Shown piece by piece: positions 13,891-27,469 of a stretch of 64,000 bases of DNA; positions within the stretch are counted from its first letter, which is position 1, and every line of letters starts with the position of its first letter. The notes under the pieces are model-generated. The model worked only from the letters and a program-made list of their open reading frames with translations, made no database searches and was not told the origin of the DNA. The DNA is from Myoxocephalus aenaeus. Its lineage: Eukaryota; Chordata; Actinopteri; Perciformes; Cottidae. Both the position numbers and the translations under genes were made by a program. The stretch spans positions 1,753,001 through 1,817,000 of the forward strand of contig JBAMJR010000085.1 in assembly GCA_038501785.1 (NCBI GenBank), in the 5' to 3' direction.

Positions 13891-14501
13891 CCGCACCACA
13901 CCGAGTCCACCCAGAATGTTCTATATTGGGAACGACCTTGGCCAAAGTGAACTGGTACACGCTACTGTACATCGCTCCATAACGGGCTTAATCCAGGACC
14001 AAAAGCATTCAGAACTGTAGTAGACCCAGCAGGACCAAGCCTGTCCTGTCCAGGTGGGACCTGATCCAGATCGTGGCACGTCACTCGACAGACTGCACTC
14101 ACAAACACACTGCTGTGTTCATATGGTCATGTTGTCATCACTCCCGCAGGGAGAAATGGTACTGCAACTGTTAACAGGCGATCTGTGCTGTGTTCACCTC
14201 ACCAGGCAGTTGTAGAATCCAGGGCTGTATTCAGGTGGATGCATCGTTGCAAGTAGAGATAGAATATTAAACTTTAAAAAGTAGCCTGTGATCCTCTGTC
14301 ATCTAGAATAACAACCTGTAATCACTCTAGATTTTCTGCAACATCAGCGCTGCATCCAGCTGAATAAGCCTCGGGCCTTATTAGAAACCTGCCGCACCCG
14401 GGGGGGGGGTTCAACTGCCCGAAGGCCTCATCACCATGACAACCAGCTATCCCATCAGCTGGAGTTTTATACATGTGTGTGAATGTGTGTTCTGATTGTT
14501 T

Positions 14502-14507
14502 AATAAA
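14502..14507 (+). terminator. Polyadenylation signal of lnx2
   Basis: AATAAA lies 612 bases after the lnx2 stop codon and is the first canonical hexamer in the 3'UTR. Cleavage would fall near 14520-14530. Confidence 0.75.
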
Positions 14508-14621
14508 CATTTCCTTCCAAGGATTAATGGCTCCACAGCATGCTTTTAAACTTGGAGTGCAAATTGTCAGTGAACATGTTTGTATGAAAGATGGCTAGTA
14601 TAGTGCTGTATTAAATTAGGA

Positions 14622-14627
14622 TTTATT
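14622..14627 (-). terminator. Polyadenylation signal of gtf3a
   Basis: AATAAA on the minus strand, 120 bases beyond the gtf3a stop codon. Together with the lnx2 signal it leaves only about 80 bp between the two predicted cleavage sites. Confidence 0.65.
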
Positions 14628-14746
14628 TTCATAAACAAAGTATATTAAACAAAGTATATTTAACAGAAATATTATGGGATTTACATCACCATTAATAAAC
14701 ACATCCAAGTAGATATTCATATAATGCAGCCTCAATATTTGTCATC

Positions 14747-16872
14747 CTATAAAGTTGTATTGTGCAGCTTTTCAGCAAGCTCGTTGGTCTCTGCTCGATT
14801 GGTTGCAGCTGCCAGTCGGACCTGCAGAGCCACACGCCAGGGCAGATTCTTTTTAGGATGCAGCTTCTGCAAGGGGGACAAAAATACATACAAGGACACA
14901 GACAAGACCAAGGGAAGAGAAGACAAATTTACTGTGGAAAAAAAAAAGAAAAAAGAAAAGAACAAAAGGTTTAGGACACATTACCTTCAGCTTTTTCTTT
15001 GCTGGGTCATGCACCACACCATGTCGCCACAGGCTCTCCTGATTAATAATGAGACCAGTTACCAAGTGCACTGCATCAGGAGCGCAATAGATCAAGGCAG
15101 ACAAAATATCAAAAAAATCCCTTCTAGTGTGTCTAACCCTGTGGATAGTTTGTTTTTAAGCTGCCATTTTTAAATATCTGCCACCATCAAAGTACAATGA
15201 GGTTTACTGCAACCGAGTCAGTGCTGCTCAAAAACACTGAAAAATGTGTTTTAAAAGTTTAATATGCATTGAAACAATAGTTACCCTTACCTCTGTAAAA
15301 TAGTTCCAGATACAAACTATTGTATACTGCAAGGCCAGATTATCATGGCTGCATTAAGTGTAGTTTCTAAGCACCACCAAGTAAATCTATTCTCCGTGTG
15401 TTGCAGCTAAGTGTCAATGTGCAGATCATGTCGAAGCCAAAACTATCAGCATGACCGCATCCCAGTAGATTGAGAATGATGTTTGTGCGTTGGATCAACA
15501 CTAATCTCATTGAATTAAAGTGAAGGTTTACCTTCATGGCAAAGCTTTTCCTACAGCCATCATATGCACAGCTAAAGGGCTTCTTGCCCTCATGGTCTCC
15601 CAGGACATGGTTCTCCAAGTTGAAGCGGCGAGTGAATTTTTTACCACAATCTTTGTTTGGGCACAACAGCTTCCTCTGATCCATGGTGTGGACACGCAGC
15701 TCATGCTGGCGCAAGAACCATGCATTGTTAAACTCCTTTTTGCACTGTCCACACAGCACCTTGACTGAGAACAAAGTCATCAAAATACAGTTGCTTTGTG
15801 ACTCAACTCACGAGTTGCACCACAACACTTTACAGCATTACACATTCATACCTTTATGTTCTTTTCTGTGCTTCAGATATTCTGTCCAGGTTTTTCCCTG
15901 GAAAGGACAGGCTTCATTCTCACAAGGGTAGCCTGCATCAGAGAGTTTTTGTTAAACAAATGTCAAAGAAATAAAGAGCTTCTGGTTTGAAACCAACCTG
16001 AATGCATTTTCTCATGATGCTTTAGTTTTCCATGAGAGGGAAATGCCCTTGTGCAGCCACTGATGGTACAACTACAAAACGAGAAATAAGATTTGAGAGG
16101 GACAAAAACAGACAAGTTTCAGTTCTTCTTGCGTCAGACATTTAGACACTCACGGAAATGGCAGAAGCTGCTGGTCGTGCTCACACTTGTGAGCTTTCAG
16201 TTGGTTCCTCTTGTTGAAATAATTTCCACAGCCCTCATGGTCACACTGAAAGACAACAGGAGCAAAAGCAAGCCAGTGCATCATAGTAAACTCTAAAGAG
16301 AAAATAGCCAGACAGAAGAAAACTTTAGGGTTATTGTACTTGATATTGCTTCTCCTGGCGCTGGTGTACTCGAGCCATGTGGTTCTTCATGCTGGCATTT
16401 GTGACAAAGTCCTCGGAGCATCCTTCAGCTAGACACCTGGAGACCAGAGCAGGTAACCAGTCAAAGCAAAACACCAAGGTTACATTTTACTATTCCCGGT
16501 CACTTCAAATAATAAATATAGATGCTTACTTGTGTGGTTTTTCCCCACTGTGATTGAGCGCATGTCTGGTGAGTTGATAACGAGTGCAAAAGCTCTTGTC
16601 ACAGTTATCACAGGAGAACGGTTTCTGAAGTAAAAGGGAAACATTTGACACATAATCCCACCAACGTTAACTGGACAATCAAACACATCAACTGTTAGGA
16701 TATGTCCACTTGTCCGTTCTCATGTCATGTGTTCTTTTTGGTTTACTAGTTCACTTACCAATCCTGTGTGTTTGCAAAGATGAGCCTCTAGCTTCCATGA
16801 CTTACTGAATATAGCTTTGCAATCCAAAAAAGAACAGACGTAGCTTTTTTGACTTTGCAACCGCTCACCCAT
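14747..16872 (-). CDS. gtf3a: Transcription factor IIIA, nine C2H2 zinc fingers
   Basis: Nine coding exons read leftwards: 16759-16872, 16530-16624, 16340-16436, 16154-16245, 15998-16071, 15852-15932, 15532-15764, 14985-15038, 14747-14866; 319 residues. Seen: nine consecutive C2H2 fingers. Finger 1 uses C13, C18, H31 and H35; finger 2 has CX2C spacing where human and frog have CX4C; finger 6 and finger 7 show the irregular spacings known in TFIIIA; finger 9 runs into VVHDPAKKKLK, the TFIIIA signature after the last finger. A basic tail follows, ending HNTTL; it is shorter than the frog tail. The start is supported by an in-frame TGA three codons upstream and by the family-like opening MGERLQ. 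Family role: binds the internal control region of 5S rRNA genes to recruit TFIIIC and Pol III, and binds 5S RNA itself. It lies tail to tail with lnx2, as in human apart from the missing MTIF3. Confidence 0.95.
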
Positions 16873-18714
16873 CTTTAATCAGAAATGTGGTGATGTGGTT
16901 AAAGACACCACTTGTAGTAAAGGTGCAGGACATTTATTGACCTACAACCAGCAGCTCACCTGTGCTTCATTTATCTGATTGGACTGTACCAATTAGAGCA
17001 TAGAGGGGGGGTCCTATTTTACTGAAACTGAAAAATATGCGATGTATTTGAGATTTAATGATATTACTGCAATAAATGGATATGCAAAAAAAACTTGCAC
17101 TCAGTTGTGCAGGAGTGTAGCACAGGTGATGCAACATGTAAGCTGCCAGAAAATGATTTAGCTCCCTGAGTTTAATAGTGATCCCACTGATATTCAGACA
17201 TTATAAACTGTCATGACTCTTTCCTCCACATTGATTGATTCAGGCTTTAAAAACGTCACCCAGGCTCCAGGCAGTAGGATATGTGTCCCTATCTGCTGAT
17301 CTGCTCTGTGTGTACATGTGGTGCGCAAGCAGGGAGAGAGGCGACTGTCTGTCTCCATTAATCACACACACACAGACTTTACTGCTCTAATCTTAATCTT
17401 ATCAACGCTCCAGTATTGTTTTCTGATAGCTGTGATTTATTTTCTTGTCAGAAAATAGTCTTCAATGAGATCTTTGATGACCCACACATCTGAAACTATA
17501 CCAACATTTCTCCGCTGTTAGAGCGACACTATGTTTAAGAGAAGAAATGGCACATTCTTTCTCTTGGAAATGGAAAATGTAATTCATAAGCAATGAGACC
17601 CACCATTGCTAAATTCAATACACTGAGGAGGCATGCTGCGACAGCCTAACTTGATCTAGTATGATCAGTAGCTAATGTTTAATAATGTTAGCTAACTTTA
17701 GGCACATTTTGCTGCATGACACTTTGCTCACTTTATGACCCTCCATGTGTAATATTTTGGCTAAATGCGGCACAGTAGTTAGTGTTCACGAAGGTCACAC
17801 ATAACATTAAAGCCAGACTAACTTCAGATGAACAGTATAGCCACTGTGGCCACAAGTAACACGTACAGGATACTAGTACATGCTAAAACTCTGTGTAACA
17901 GTAGAGTAACTGACTCAGTTACTAATGGTCATTTATGCTAAAACTACACCATTTGATTAAAGCAAACGGCTTTAAGCGAGACTATGTAACTTTTTTAATG
18001 GTTACATGCTAAAACATTGTGTAACCGGTAACACAACTCGAGAAAAGTCAATAAGTCAACAAAACAAACAGTTAGCATTATCTACTTAAAGTTCGCGAAC
18101 ATTAGCTAAGATTAGCCAACATAACAAACCAAACAAGGTAACAAGCCTGAAACAGTAAAAGCCTTTTAGTTTATTGGACTGAACAATGGTGTTTTTGTTT
18201 GTTTGCTTGTTTGAGAAGAGCTATTTTTTCTTTCAAAAATTAAAAAGGAGCTGCTTTAAGTAAAATAAGAAGCAGCATTTTTAAGGCTCTAGAAAAAAAA
18301 CAGAGACTGACAATCCAATAACACTATCTGCTTGTCCAAACATTAGAGATACCCCTCTGAGCCCATGCCATGCTCTCATGTGAAACCTTTGACTGACTTT
18401 TGTGAATAAGGCCTATTGAGAGCCTGTTGGGCGTTACCTCGGTGCCCTCCCACGCTTCAGGTAAGCATGCCTGGGTCAGTTGACACCATTATCAGCCTCC
18501 TGCTCTTCTCATCCGGTCCCTCCCACCCCCTCCACCTCTGCTGTCAGGGTCAGGATCAATACAGCTGGCCCAATATCCACATATATATATGACCAAGCCT
18601 CCCTCCTGATAACCACACAGACTCTATCACCCCACCTATCACACACAGAGATACAGCATGCACTCTGTTTGGCCTGCTGTGGGATTTCCTTGTGCCTTTG
18701 TCAAAGCTCCAGGC

Positions 18715-18718
<4 letters not shown>

Positions 18719-18783
<65 letters not shown>
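18719..18783 (+). repeat. (CA)32 microsatellite
   Basis: Uninterrupted CA units in the gene-free stretch between gtf3a and rpl21. Confidence 0.98.
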
Positions 18784-18784
<1 letters not shown>

Positions 18785-19646
18785 ATGTGGACATACGTTG
18801 TCTCACCCACGCTTTCATCACAGATATTACTTTCAAGACCACTGAGAGCCTTTTTTCTTCAGAGTAGGATGTATAAAGGATGGTGAGGCCATACAGAAAA
18901 GAAGAAAAAAAAACATTTTCTCATTATAAAGTAATGACATATCATATGTGGTGGATTTGTTAAGGTATTCAGTGTTTAATGTTACGCTACTACAGAGAAA
19001 AGTATTGTACATTTTACTCCACTGCATGTCTTATAAATACAATAGTTTTTCTGACAGTAAGTTACTTTAAAAATTAAGATTTTGTGAACAAACCTGAGTT
19101 TATGAAGAATGATGATAAACGTTAGAGATTTAACGCCCCTTTAAAAAATTTAAGAAATGTAATTAGCTCAAATTAGACCGGCCACAGCACTACTAAAACA
19201 TGATTGCATCAACAAGAACAATAATCAAGTTGTCAGAGTGATTTTATTTACATCACCCAATACCATCACAAATGTACCTCAATTGCCTTTACAATCTTTA
19301 TTATATGTAAATCATCATGCATATGTTAGAACACTTGGTCCATTCTGCATTACGTGTACGTTTGTGGATTATTTTAAGCAACCAGGACACTGTTTCTGGA
19401 AAATCACATTGCTGAAATGTTTCAAAGCTTTGAGCAGCACAAATTAAATCCCATTGATCTCCAACGTCCTCAGAGAAATCTCAGAGACTTAAAATGTCTA
19501 CGTGTTTTGAGAAAAGGGCAAACAACATTTAGAAATTTGGGTGAACCTGCCCTTCATATGAAGGCCTGAAGATTGTGAAATTTCATGTAATGCAACATTT
19601 CCACACTCGAGTCCTCTTGCATCAGCGGTGTCCATATCCAATTATC

Positions 19647-19651
<5 letters not shown>

Positions 19652-19733
<82 letters not shown>

Positions 19734-19743
19734 TGAGTGTGTG
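19652..19743 (+). repeat. (GT)n microsatellite, about 40 units
   Basis: A pure run to 19731, then GAGTGAGTGTGTGTG. Confidence 0.97.
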
Positions 19744-19898
19744 TGGTTAATATGTAACACTCCGGGTCGATACGGCTGCTGGCTGAGCTGACAGACTCAA
19801 TCTGTGTGTGTCAAACATGTGTGATTAAGGAGTTCATAGTGCTCCACGGCTTTTATCCACCATCCTCGTCTTTCTGCCATCCTCCCTCCCTCTCGCTT

Positions 19899-19902
<4 letters not shown>

Positions 19903-19935
<33 letters not shown>
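19903..19935 (+). repeat. (CT)16 microsatellite
   Basis: Uninterrupted CT units; a short CA run follows at 20015-20036. Confidence 0.97.
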
Positions 19936-19937
<2 letters not shown>

Positions 19938-20760
19938 TCTGTTTACTTTTTCTCCCTTCAATCAGTAACTTCCATGAGTCAGTGCCACACATGACACTGG
20001 TGTATCTGTGAGAACACACACACACACACACACACAAAGGACGTACTGTAGATGTGGATATCATGCATAATGAGAAACTGTATAGATTCCATATTGAAAC
20101 AATAGAATGCATGATTGATTTTCAATCCACAATTTTCAATTTGCTTTAATTGATGACATCAACCCTTGCTAAAAGCTGTGGGAATATACAAAAGTTAGAG
20201 GCACCACTCGCCTTATCTAAATACTATACGACTGAAATCCGGATCAATACCAAGGGCTTTGGCTGCCAACACGCTCATTGATTGATTGCATTTTATTTTT
20301 CCATCTGTTTTTTCCTGTTTCTCCTCAGCTTGTTGGATACTTATTACTCTGTTCTGATAAGACCCATGTCTGAGTTCCCTGACCTACAGGGTTGTGCGGG
20401 TGAAGGAAGACAACCTCTGCAGGTTTATCTCAACACCATTTTACATTCATTGAGAGTATTTTTCCCTCTTTTTTTTTATAGGACTTCGCTTCCTCCACAT
20501 ATATGGGAGATTGTCTTACTCCAAGAGAATTCAAGTAATGCTTCCACAGAAATTAAATATAATACTTACACTGATGGCGTTCTCTGTCCTGAACTACACA
20601 CACACACACTTCATCCTGTCAGCTGCTCCCTATCTCTGTAAACTGGTCCTAATTTGTGTAAATATTGGGTAAAGTACTGAGGTGCGATGAGATAACCTAT
20701 TTGTCACATAACCAGCCAGCCATTCAGCCTCCACTGATTAAACAGCAAACATCAAGTGGT

Positions 20761-20761
<1 letters not shown>

Positions 20762-20828
<67 letters not shown>

Positions 20829-20868
20829 TGACAAGCAGGTTCTTCTTTCACACACACACACACACACA
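20762..20868 (+). repeat. Two CA microsatellites separated by 25 bases
   Basis: (CA)32 at 20762-20826 and a shorter CA run at 20850-20868. Confidence 0.97.
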
Positions 20869-21469
20869 GGTATGACTGATATATGGATTTTGATTTTATT
20901 CAGAGAAAAATACTACGTTAAAAAAAACATAATTTCCTTGAAGAATGGAAGAATTTCACCAAAATGTTACCGTAAAAGATGAACCACTGTAACTTCTACG
21001 ACTCATTCACAATCAACAAAAATGTTTTACAAAATTGAAGTTGATGAAATACAAATTTGTAGTCATGTCATGTTTTTGAGTTCAGAAGTGGATTTGACTG
21101 GTCTACAATTTAATAACTAAAAGTGAGTCTTTAAAATTGCCATTCTCCCTTGTATAAAATGTAAATTTTCCAACTCCCAGAATTGTTTTGACAAATCCTC
21201 AGACTGTCCAGTCAAAATTGTAGCTCCTTGAAGGCATTTCTTTTTATTGTAAATTATCCTGTTTTTGCATTTGATCTTGGAATGGAAAACCCTTTATGCT
21301 CCTCCCTTCAAACGTTCTATACAAATAATAAAATGATTAGTCTACCCTCCCAATACGACCTTGTGTAGCTGTAGACGGGGAATATCATTGTGGAAATTGA
21401 TGTCTGCTCAACATCATAACACATGTTACTTTAACCTGTAACAAGTCATAGATAAACCAAAACTGTAAT

Positions 21470-21703
<234 letters not shown>

Positions 21704-22654
21704 TGTATATCAAAACCACAAATAACCAACAATAAAATAAGAAATAATGTGATATAGTGTTCTGTCCGTAAACAATAGACATAGTGCAAAGAAATAAACA
21801 CTGAATAATATACAGGGACTGGATGGTCGTTTGTATGTATAGGATTGATCTCAACAGTGATGGAAGTTATATACACATAAAACAATATCCTCCATAAGAG
21901 CAGCAGTGAATATGTTGGTGTTAGATGGTTATTGACAGTGTATGACAAAATATAGTTAACGATTCAATTAATCCCAATTTTGATCATCAATCGTCATAAC
22001 TAAGATCCCAATTCAGTTTTCTACAATAAGGTTAATGTTGTACAGTAAGAGGCCTGATGTTTATTCAAGCTCGACACATAACCTGGTGCACACTGCCACC
22101 TGCTGCACTGTCTCTATCCCTAAGAATGGCACTGCCTTATATATTTATTTTCTTTGGCTAACATGCCCCAAGTCCATATGCAATTAAACCCATATCATAG
22201 TTTCATTTTATTTCCCCCTTTAGTAGTTTTAAAGTTGAAAAAAAAAACAATTCCAGTCTGACAGCATCACATACATTCTCCTGATCAAACTCTTACTGGA
22301 GCTTATGACGTTGACAGTTTTCTCTGGTTGCATCATCCAATAAGCTTATATTTGTCTCGTGCATCATTTCCCAAAAAATCTGACGTGTGGCATATTTTTA
22401 AACTTCAGAACCTCTAACAGAGTTCAATATAGAAGCTCTGTGGGTTTGAGCGATGTTTTGCTAAACAGGAGTATTCAGTGGATGGCCCATCGGCAGGTTG
22501 ATGAGGTTTAACTACAAGTAGCCCTCTGAAACAGAAGACACCATCAACGCTGTCTTATAGTACCTCGACTGAGTGTGACAAAACCACACAGGTGTTAACT
22601 ACTGTACGTTTGGACCTCGACTCAGACTTTAATGCTAAAAGTAGGCCATCTTAC

Positions 22655-23370
22655 TTGAACAGATGATACAAGAGGTGGAAAGGGTGAAAACCTTTAAATT
22701 CCTCGGAACGCAGATCAGCGAGGACCTCACCTGGTCTCATAACACATCAAAAAGGCACAGCGGCGACTGCATTTCTTAAGAAGGCTGAGGAAATTTGGCA
22801 TGCCACCCCAGATTCTCAGCAACTTCTACAGATGTACGGTGGAGAGCGTCCACACCAGCTCCATCACAGTATGGTATGGGAGCTGCACTGCCCAGGACAG
22901 GAAGGCAGTCCAGCGTGTGATAAAAACTGCACAGTACATCTCAGGAGCAGTCTTCCCCTCACTTGAGGACATTTACTCCAGAGTAACCAGGAGCACACCA
23001 CACCCTCAGCAGACTCTTCTCGCTCCTGCCATCAGGCAGACGCTATAGGAGTCTGAAGTCCAGAACCACAAGACTGATGAACAGTTTCTACCCGCAGGCC
23101 ATCAGGCTGGTGAACAGCTGCCCCCCACATCACTGAACTGTGAACGCCTGCTGCTGTGACTTCATGTCACGACCATACTTGGACGTTGTAGCAATGCATA
23201 GTGCACTTTATACACTCAGCAATACTATTATATTTTTGTGCAAGTTATATTTTGTTACTGACTTTTTTACCTTAAGTTTATTCTAATTCTGTTAGGACCC
23301 AGCAAAATAAGCTTTTCATTGTATAGAATAACTGTCTGTTATCTGTGCACGACAGTAAAAACATCTTGAA
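22655..23370 (+). mobile_element. 5'-truncated, decayed LINE (reverse transcriptase carboxy-terminal end plus 3'UTR)
   Basis: Conceptual peptides FKFLGTQISEDLTW and, after a frameshift, MPPQILSNFYRCTVES, SITVWYGSC and DRKAVQRVIKTAQ are those of the region after the reverse transcriptase core in fish jockey/L2-group LINEs. A further frame shift and deletion follow near 22990-23045. The 3'UTR word list matches 36555-36786. The fragment lies in the gene-free stretch between gtf3a and rpl21. The family name is inferred. Confidence 0.75.
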
Positions 23371-23827
23371 GCGTGGTCTGTACATAACCAGTGACGTCTG
23401 ATAACCATAAAGCAGCTCAATGGCATTCAGCAACAATTGCATCACTTAACACCTGGGCCTCTCGTGCTCAGCAAAAGACTGCTAAATAGGCTCAATAAAG
23501 ATGTAAGTTCATCTGCTAACAGAACGTTTCTTTCCAAATTAAGTTAAAAAAAACGTGTGTACGGCCTTTAAGTCAGTGAGAATAGGTGCAATGGTTGCGT
23601 ATTGACAGTGGGGAGAGAAAAAAAAAAAAAAAAAAAATAGATGAGATGCTTGTGACACGTGTGCCGTCACTCTCAGATCGTCGGTGAAATAAAAAGTGAG
23701 TTTGATTTCATTTGGCAATCAAAAGAGGAGAATCATCACTGAGTGACAGCACATCATGACAATTTAACATAATATAATTCAAAATGTGTGAACAGATAAC
23801 ATGGCAAGCAGCGTGTGTACAAACATT

Positions 23828-23833
23828 TTTATT
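23828..23833 (-). terminator. Polyadenylation signal of rpl21
   Basis: AATAAA on the minus strand 13 bases past the stop codon. A very short 3'UTR is normal for ribosomal protein mRNAs. Confidence 0.8.
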
Positions 23834-23845
23834 TTAGTGAGCACT

Positions 23846-26736
23846 TTATGCCATGAACTCATAGGGGATGGGCTCCAGCAGCTGTGGCTCGTTTTTCTTG
23901 GTGCTGACAAAGTGAGCATCACGGGGAGCAGCAGGCTGTAAACACAAAAGAGAGGAATATTAGAGGATCAACTAACAATATGAAAAACACAAAGACAAAT
24001 ATTAAAAGGGTTAAATATGAAAAAACTAAAACGCTTAAAATGTCTAAACTATTAAGTTATTTAATTCACAACGTACTCTAAAATATGCCATAGGGATGTT
24101 TATGCTTTCCAATTAATATAGATTTGTTTGTTTCATCTGCACCTAGTGACAGTAAAATCACTGCAACTGAATGACTTCTTTCCCACAATACACCATGACA
24201 TCATTTTTTCTTGTTTAAAAGGGGGTAAAACACTAAAAGTTGACCACAGGTAATTTTGCATCATTTCATACCTGTCTCTTCAGTTCTACCCAGCTGCCCT
24301 TCTGCTTGGCCTCCATCTTTTTGCCCTCGTTCTCTTTGACGCGCTGCAGGAAACTGTCCCTGCTCTTTGAGTGCTTCACATGCTCAATACGCACGTTAAT
24401 CCTCTTGGCCAGGATCCTTCCCCTGTGAGAGCCGGGAACATTAATTAGTCCACATCGGAAAAAAATTCAGAACTTAAAATTCAAAGTAAAGCAGTTTCAA
24501 TTTCTGCATTTGTCTCTGCTGTCTCCTCAATACAGCCCCAGGTCCAACCGGAGTTAGACTGGGGTGCTTAAGGATGATTACTTTCCCCCATGTGAATGAC
24601 CACGGAGGACATGAAGAATCCTTGCGGCAAAGTGAAGATGGGGTTAAATCCCTCCCTCTAGATCAGTGGTTCTCAAACATGTTCTGTCATTTCTCTTTTA
24701 GAAGAGAGGTTTTCACCAAGTGTGTGAGTATTTGAGAGAAAGAGGGGAAGAGAAGTGGGACGGTAACGTTTCTGTAAATTCTTAATAATAAACTATAATT
24801 TAATGTCAAATTATGAATAAAGCTCCCAACTTTTTGGAACAGCCCTAGTTAGTCATATTTTCTTTTGATTACCATCAGCAGAGCATGTTGTCTCGGCGCA
24901 TTGCCTGCTTTTCTTTTCGTCCCGGTCAAATATCTGTTAGTTCTGTGAACCTACATACAGTCTGTCTGGATATCACAACAGCAGTGGTGTTTGCTAAATT
25001 TGTTAACTGCTCCGCCGGGAAAAAGACTTTACCGTCAAAACATGATATAATTCCCTAGTAACGCTTTGCCCCACTTTTCTTGCCCACACTTTGAGAACTG
25101 CTGGTCTAGATGAAGAGTATGAGCAAGTACACAGCAAAGACTAAAAAGACGGGATTTAAGAGTTGCAGTAAAAATGTCACGTTTGAGCGCAGATCTAAAG
25201 GATTGTAAAGAACATAAATTAACGTAACTTTGGTACATAACTGCATCAACAGTTTGGTTTGTGGCAGTTTATGTTAATCTTTAAATTGCATACAATTTAA
25301 TATTCTAACGGATGAATAAAATAATCTATAGAGAAGCCGTGCACAATCCAAATAATAACTTGATGTAGTGGTGTATTTCCGATAGGTATGACTGTTAGAC
25401 ACTATCGCACCGAATGTAAACATCAGCTCTAAAACCAGTACAAAAACCACTCTTTAGTTAACCATGGTTATTTATTATAACATTATATAATAATCCGTAC
25501 ACGCAAGTGATTCAGACCAAGATGTGCATGTATAAATTAGGAGTTTGGTCTTTGTGTATATGACCCATCCTGTAAAATACAGCCTTTTTTTTAAATTCAT
25601 ATTATATTTGCTGTCCCCTTGTTTTGACAAGATACAGGCTAGATTTCAGTCATATCGCCCAGCTTTACCACTGTTATCTGGATTCAACAATTAAGAACTC
25701 GTTAACAAATCACGATCCTTGTAATCTTCTTTAGTCTTTAAATAATTGTTTGTTAGTCTGAGTGAGTTTTAAGTCATTTGGTGTGTTCAAGCTCAAAGTT
25801 ACAGAGGTATGATTGATGTGTCACAAAACAAAAATCACTTCCTACTTACTTGACCTGCTTGTTGACAATAACGCCGACAGCATGTTGGGTTACATTGTAG
25901 ACACGTCCTGTCTTGCCATGGTAGCACTTGTGAGGCATTCCTTTCTGGATGGTACCTGTGCCCTGAAAAGAAAATAGCAAATTACATGTATTATTCAGAA
26001 ACAAAGTGACCGTTAGTTGCCACAGTATGGAACAAAAAAGTGTTTTGAAAGTTCCAGTGAGTGTATGTAAAACTGTCTCAATAACAAACTCAGCTCTGAT
26101 TCAGAGCATTTCTGTGCTTCTTTCCCTCAGTCTGCTGTACCTGAGATATGTTCTTTCTTCGAGACTTCTATTGTAATGCCAAATCTTTTCTTTTTTTTAA
26201 ACTGTGTAACATTTAGGTGAATCTATTGGCAGATATCTTATAATGTATGTTTTCTTTAGTTGATAATCACCTGCAAATAAGCCAACCTAAGAATAAGATC
26301 AAAGTCTCTGTAACTATCAAATTAGTGTGGTCTCTCTCTCTCTCAAGTGGACCACAATAACTCCAAAATAACCCTTTGTTATTCTATGTTTGCATGTTTA
26401 CCAGTTGGTGACTTAAACCCGTTTACACAAAGGTCTGAATTTGACCAATGACACTTGCCAACAAACGTACTGTGACTTACCTTGATATCAACAATGTCTC
26501 CCTTCTTGTAGATGCGCATGTATGTAGACAGGGGAATTGGGCCTGTGAAGCAAATGCAGCCAATACATTAATATTTAGCAAAAGTTGGCAGTAACTCTAA
26601 ATACCACATTTCCTCCATGTAATAAATAGGGGATTGCACTCAAAGTGTGGTCGGATATGAAATACTCACCATGCTTGCGGAATTGTCTGCTGAACATGTA
26701 CCGGGTCCCCCTCCTCTTGCCTCTGGTGTTCGTCAT
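23846..26736 (-). CDS. rpl21: 60S ribosomal protein eL21
   Basis: Five coding exons read leftwards: 26670-26736, 26481-26542, 25850-25962, 24272-24422, 23846-23935; 160 residues, the same length as human RPL21. The start MTNTRGKRRGTRYMFS and the end LLEPIPYEFMA match the family closely, and the whole frame is intact, so this is the functional intron-containing gene and not a retropseudogene. Product: a structural protein of the large cytosolic ribosomal subunit. The ATG lies in the second exon, 5 bases after its acceptor; the first exon is non-coding. Intron 4 carries an hAT-type short element (24664-25103). In human, introns of RPL21 host snoRNAs; I could not identify convincing ones here. 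Confidence 0.97.
24664..25103. mobile_element. hAT-type non-autonomous element in rpl21 intron 4
   Basis: It begins CAGTGGTTCTCAAAC and ends with the near-perfect inverse TTTGAGAACTGCTG, the well-known hAT/Charlie end. It is flanked by 8-bp near-duplicates CTCTAGAT (24656-24663) and GTCTAGAT (25104-25111). The length is 440 bp and there is no transposase frame. Confidence 0.8.
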
Positions 26737-27469
26737 GATGCCTGATTACTGAGAGAAAATACACTTGAGTTAGTCACAATAGTCATCAGGTTTTCTTAAT
26801 TTGTTCAACAGATGAAAAATGGCATTTATCCATTATAATATCTACATGATTTCGTCTTAATGTACCACACAACGGAGACGTCATAAAGCGATAAGACTAA
26901 AAAGGTAAGACCCATATCACCTGAGATAAGTTAGCTGTCACACAACAAAAAATTAGCTCAGTGTGTTTAAAACAGCTGATCCAAGTGAAGAGCACAAATT
27001 GTGACGTTAACCCCATTACACGAACATAAAGGATAGTGTATCAATTTGAGTCAACACATTATAACAAAGCTAGTTGCACCGACGGACGAGAAGATAAACT
27101 TATGTAACGATAGCAACGAGGTACACGTCAAGCGCTCTCCCACTAGGCAGCACCGTAGTTGCAATGTTACAGTTTCGTCGAAAACAGTCGATTATCCACG
27201 AGAAATGCCGCGTTATGCGCGTTACAGCGGGTGCAACAGGAAAATACTGTGTATGCTAAACGTCTTGCTGCCCGTCAGGCCCGCATGGAGAGCCACGCTG
27301 CTGGTCCTGATCACTTTTAACGGAAAATGTCCCTCGATGCAACGTTTATTCACGCGTTGCGAACCCACTGAGATGTAAAATAAGATACAGGACAAATATT
27401 TAATCTAACAATGTAGGAATTGTATAGTAATAAGGTAGAAATGAACATTTAACAGAGAGAGGATCTTAC

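Noticed and set aside
23936..26480. snoRNA genes in rpl21 introns, expected from the human gene
   Set aside because: I looked for box C (TGATGA) and box D (CTGA) pairs in minus sense with flanking pairing and found none convincing. A structure-based search (snoscan, covariance models) would decide.
27046..27378. 110-codon plus-strand frame near the rpl21 promoter
   Set aside because: It lies in rpl21 intron 1, has no recognisable domain and no splice or start support.
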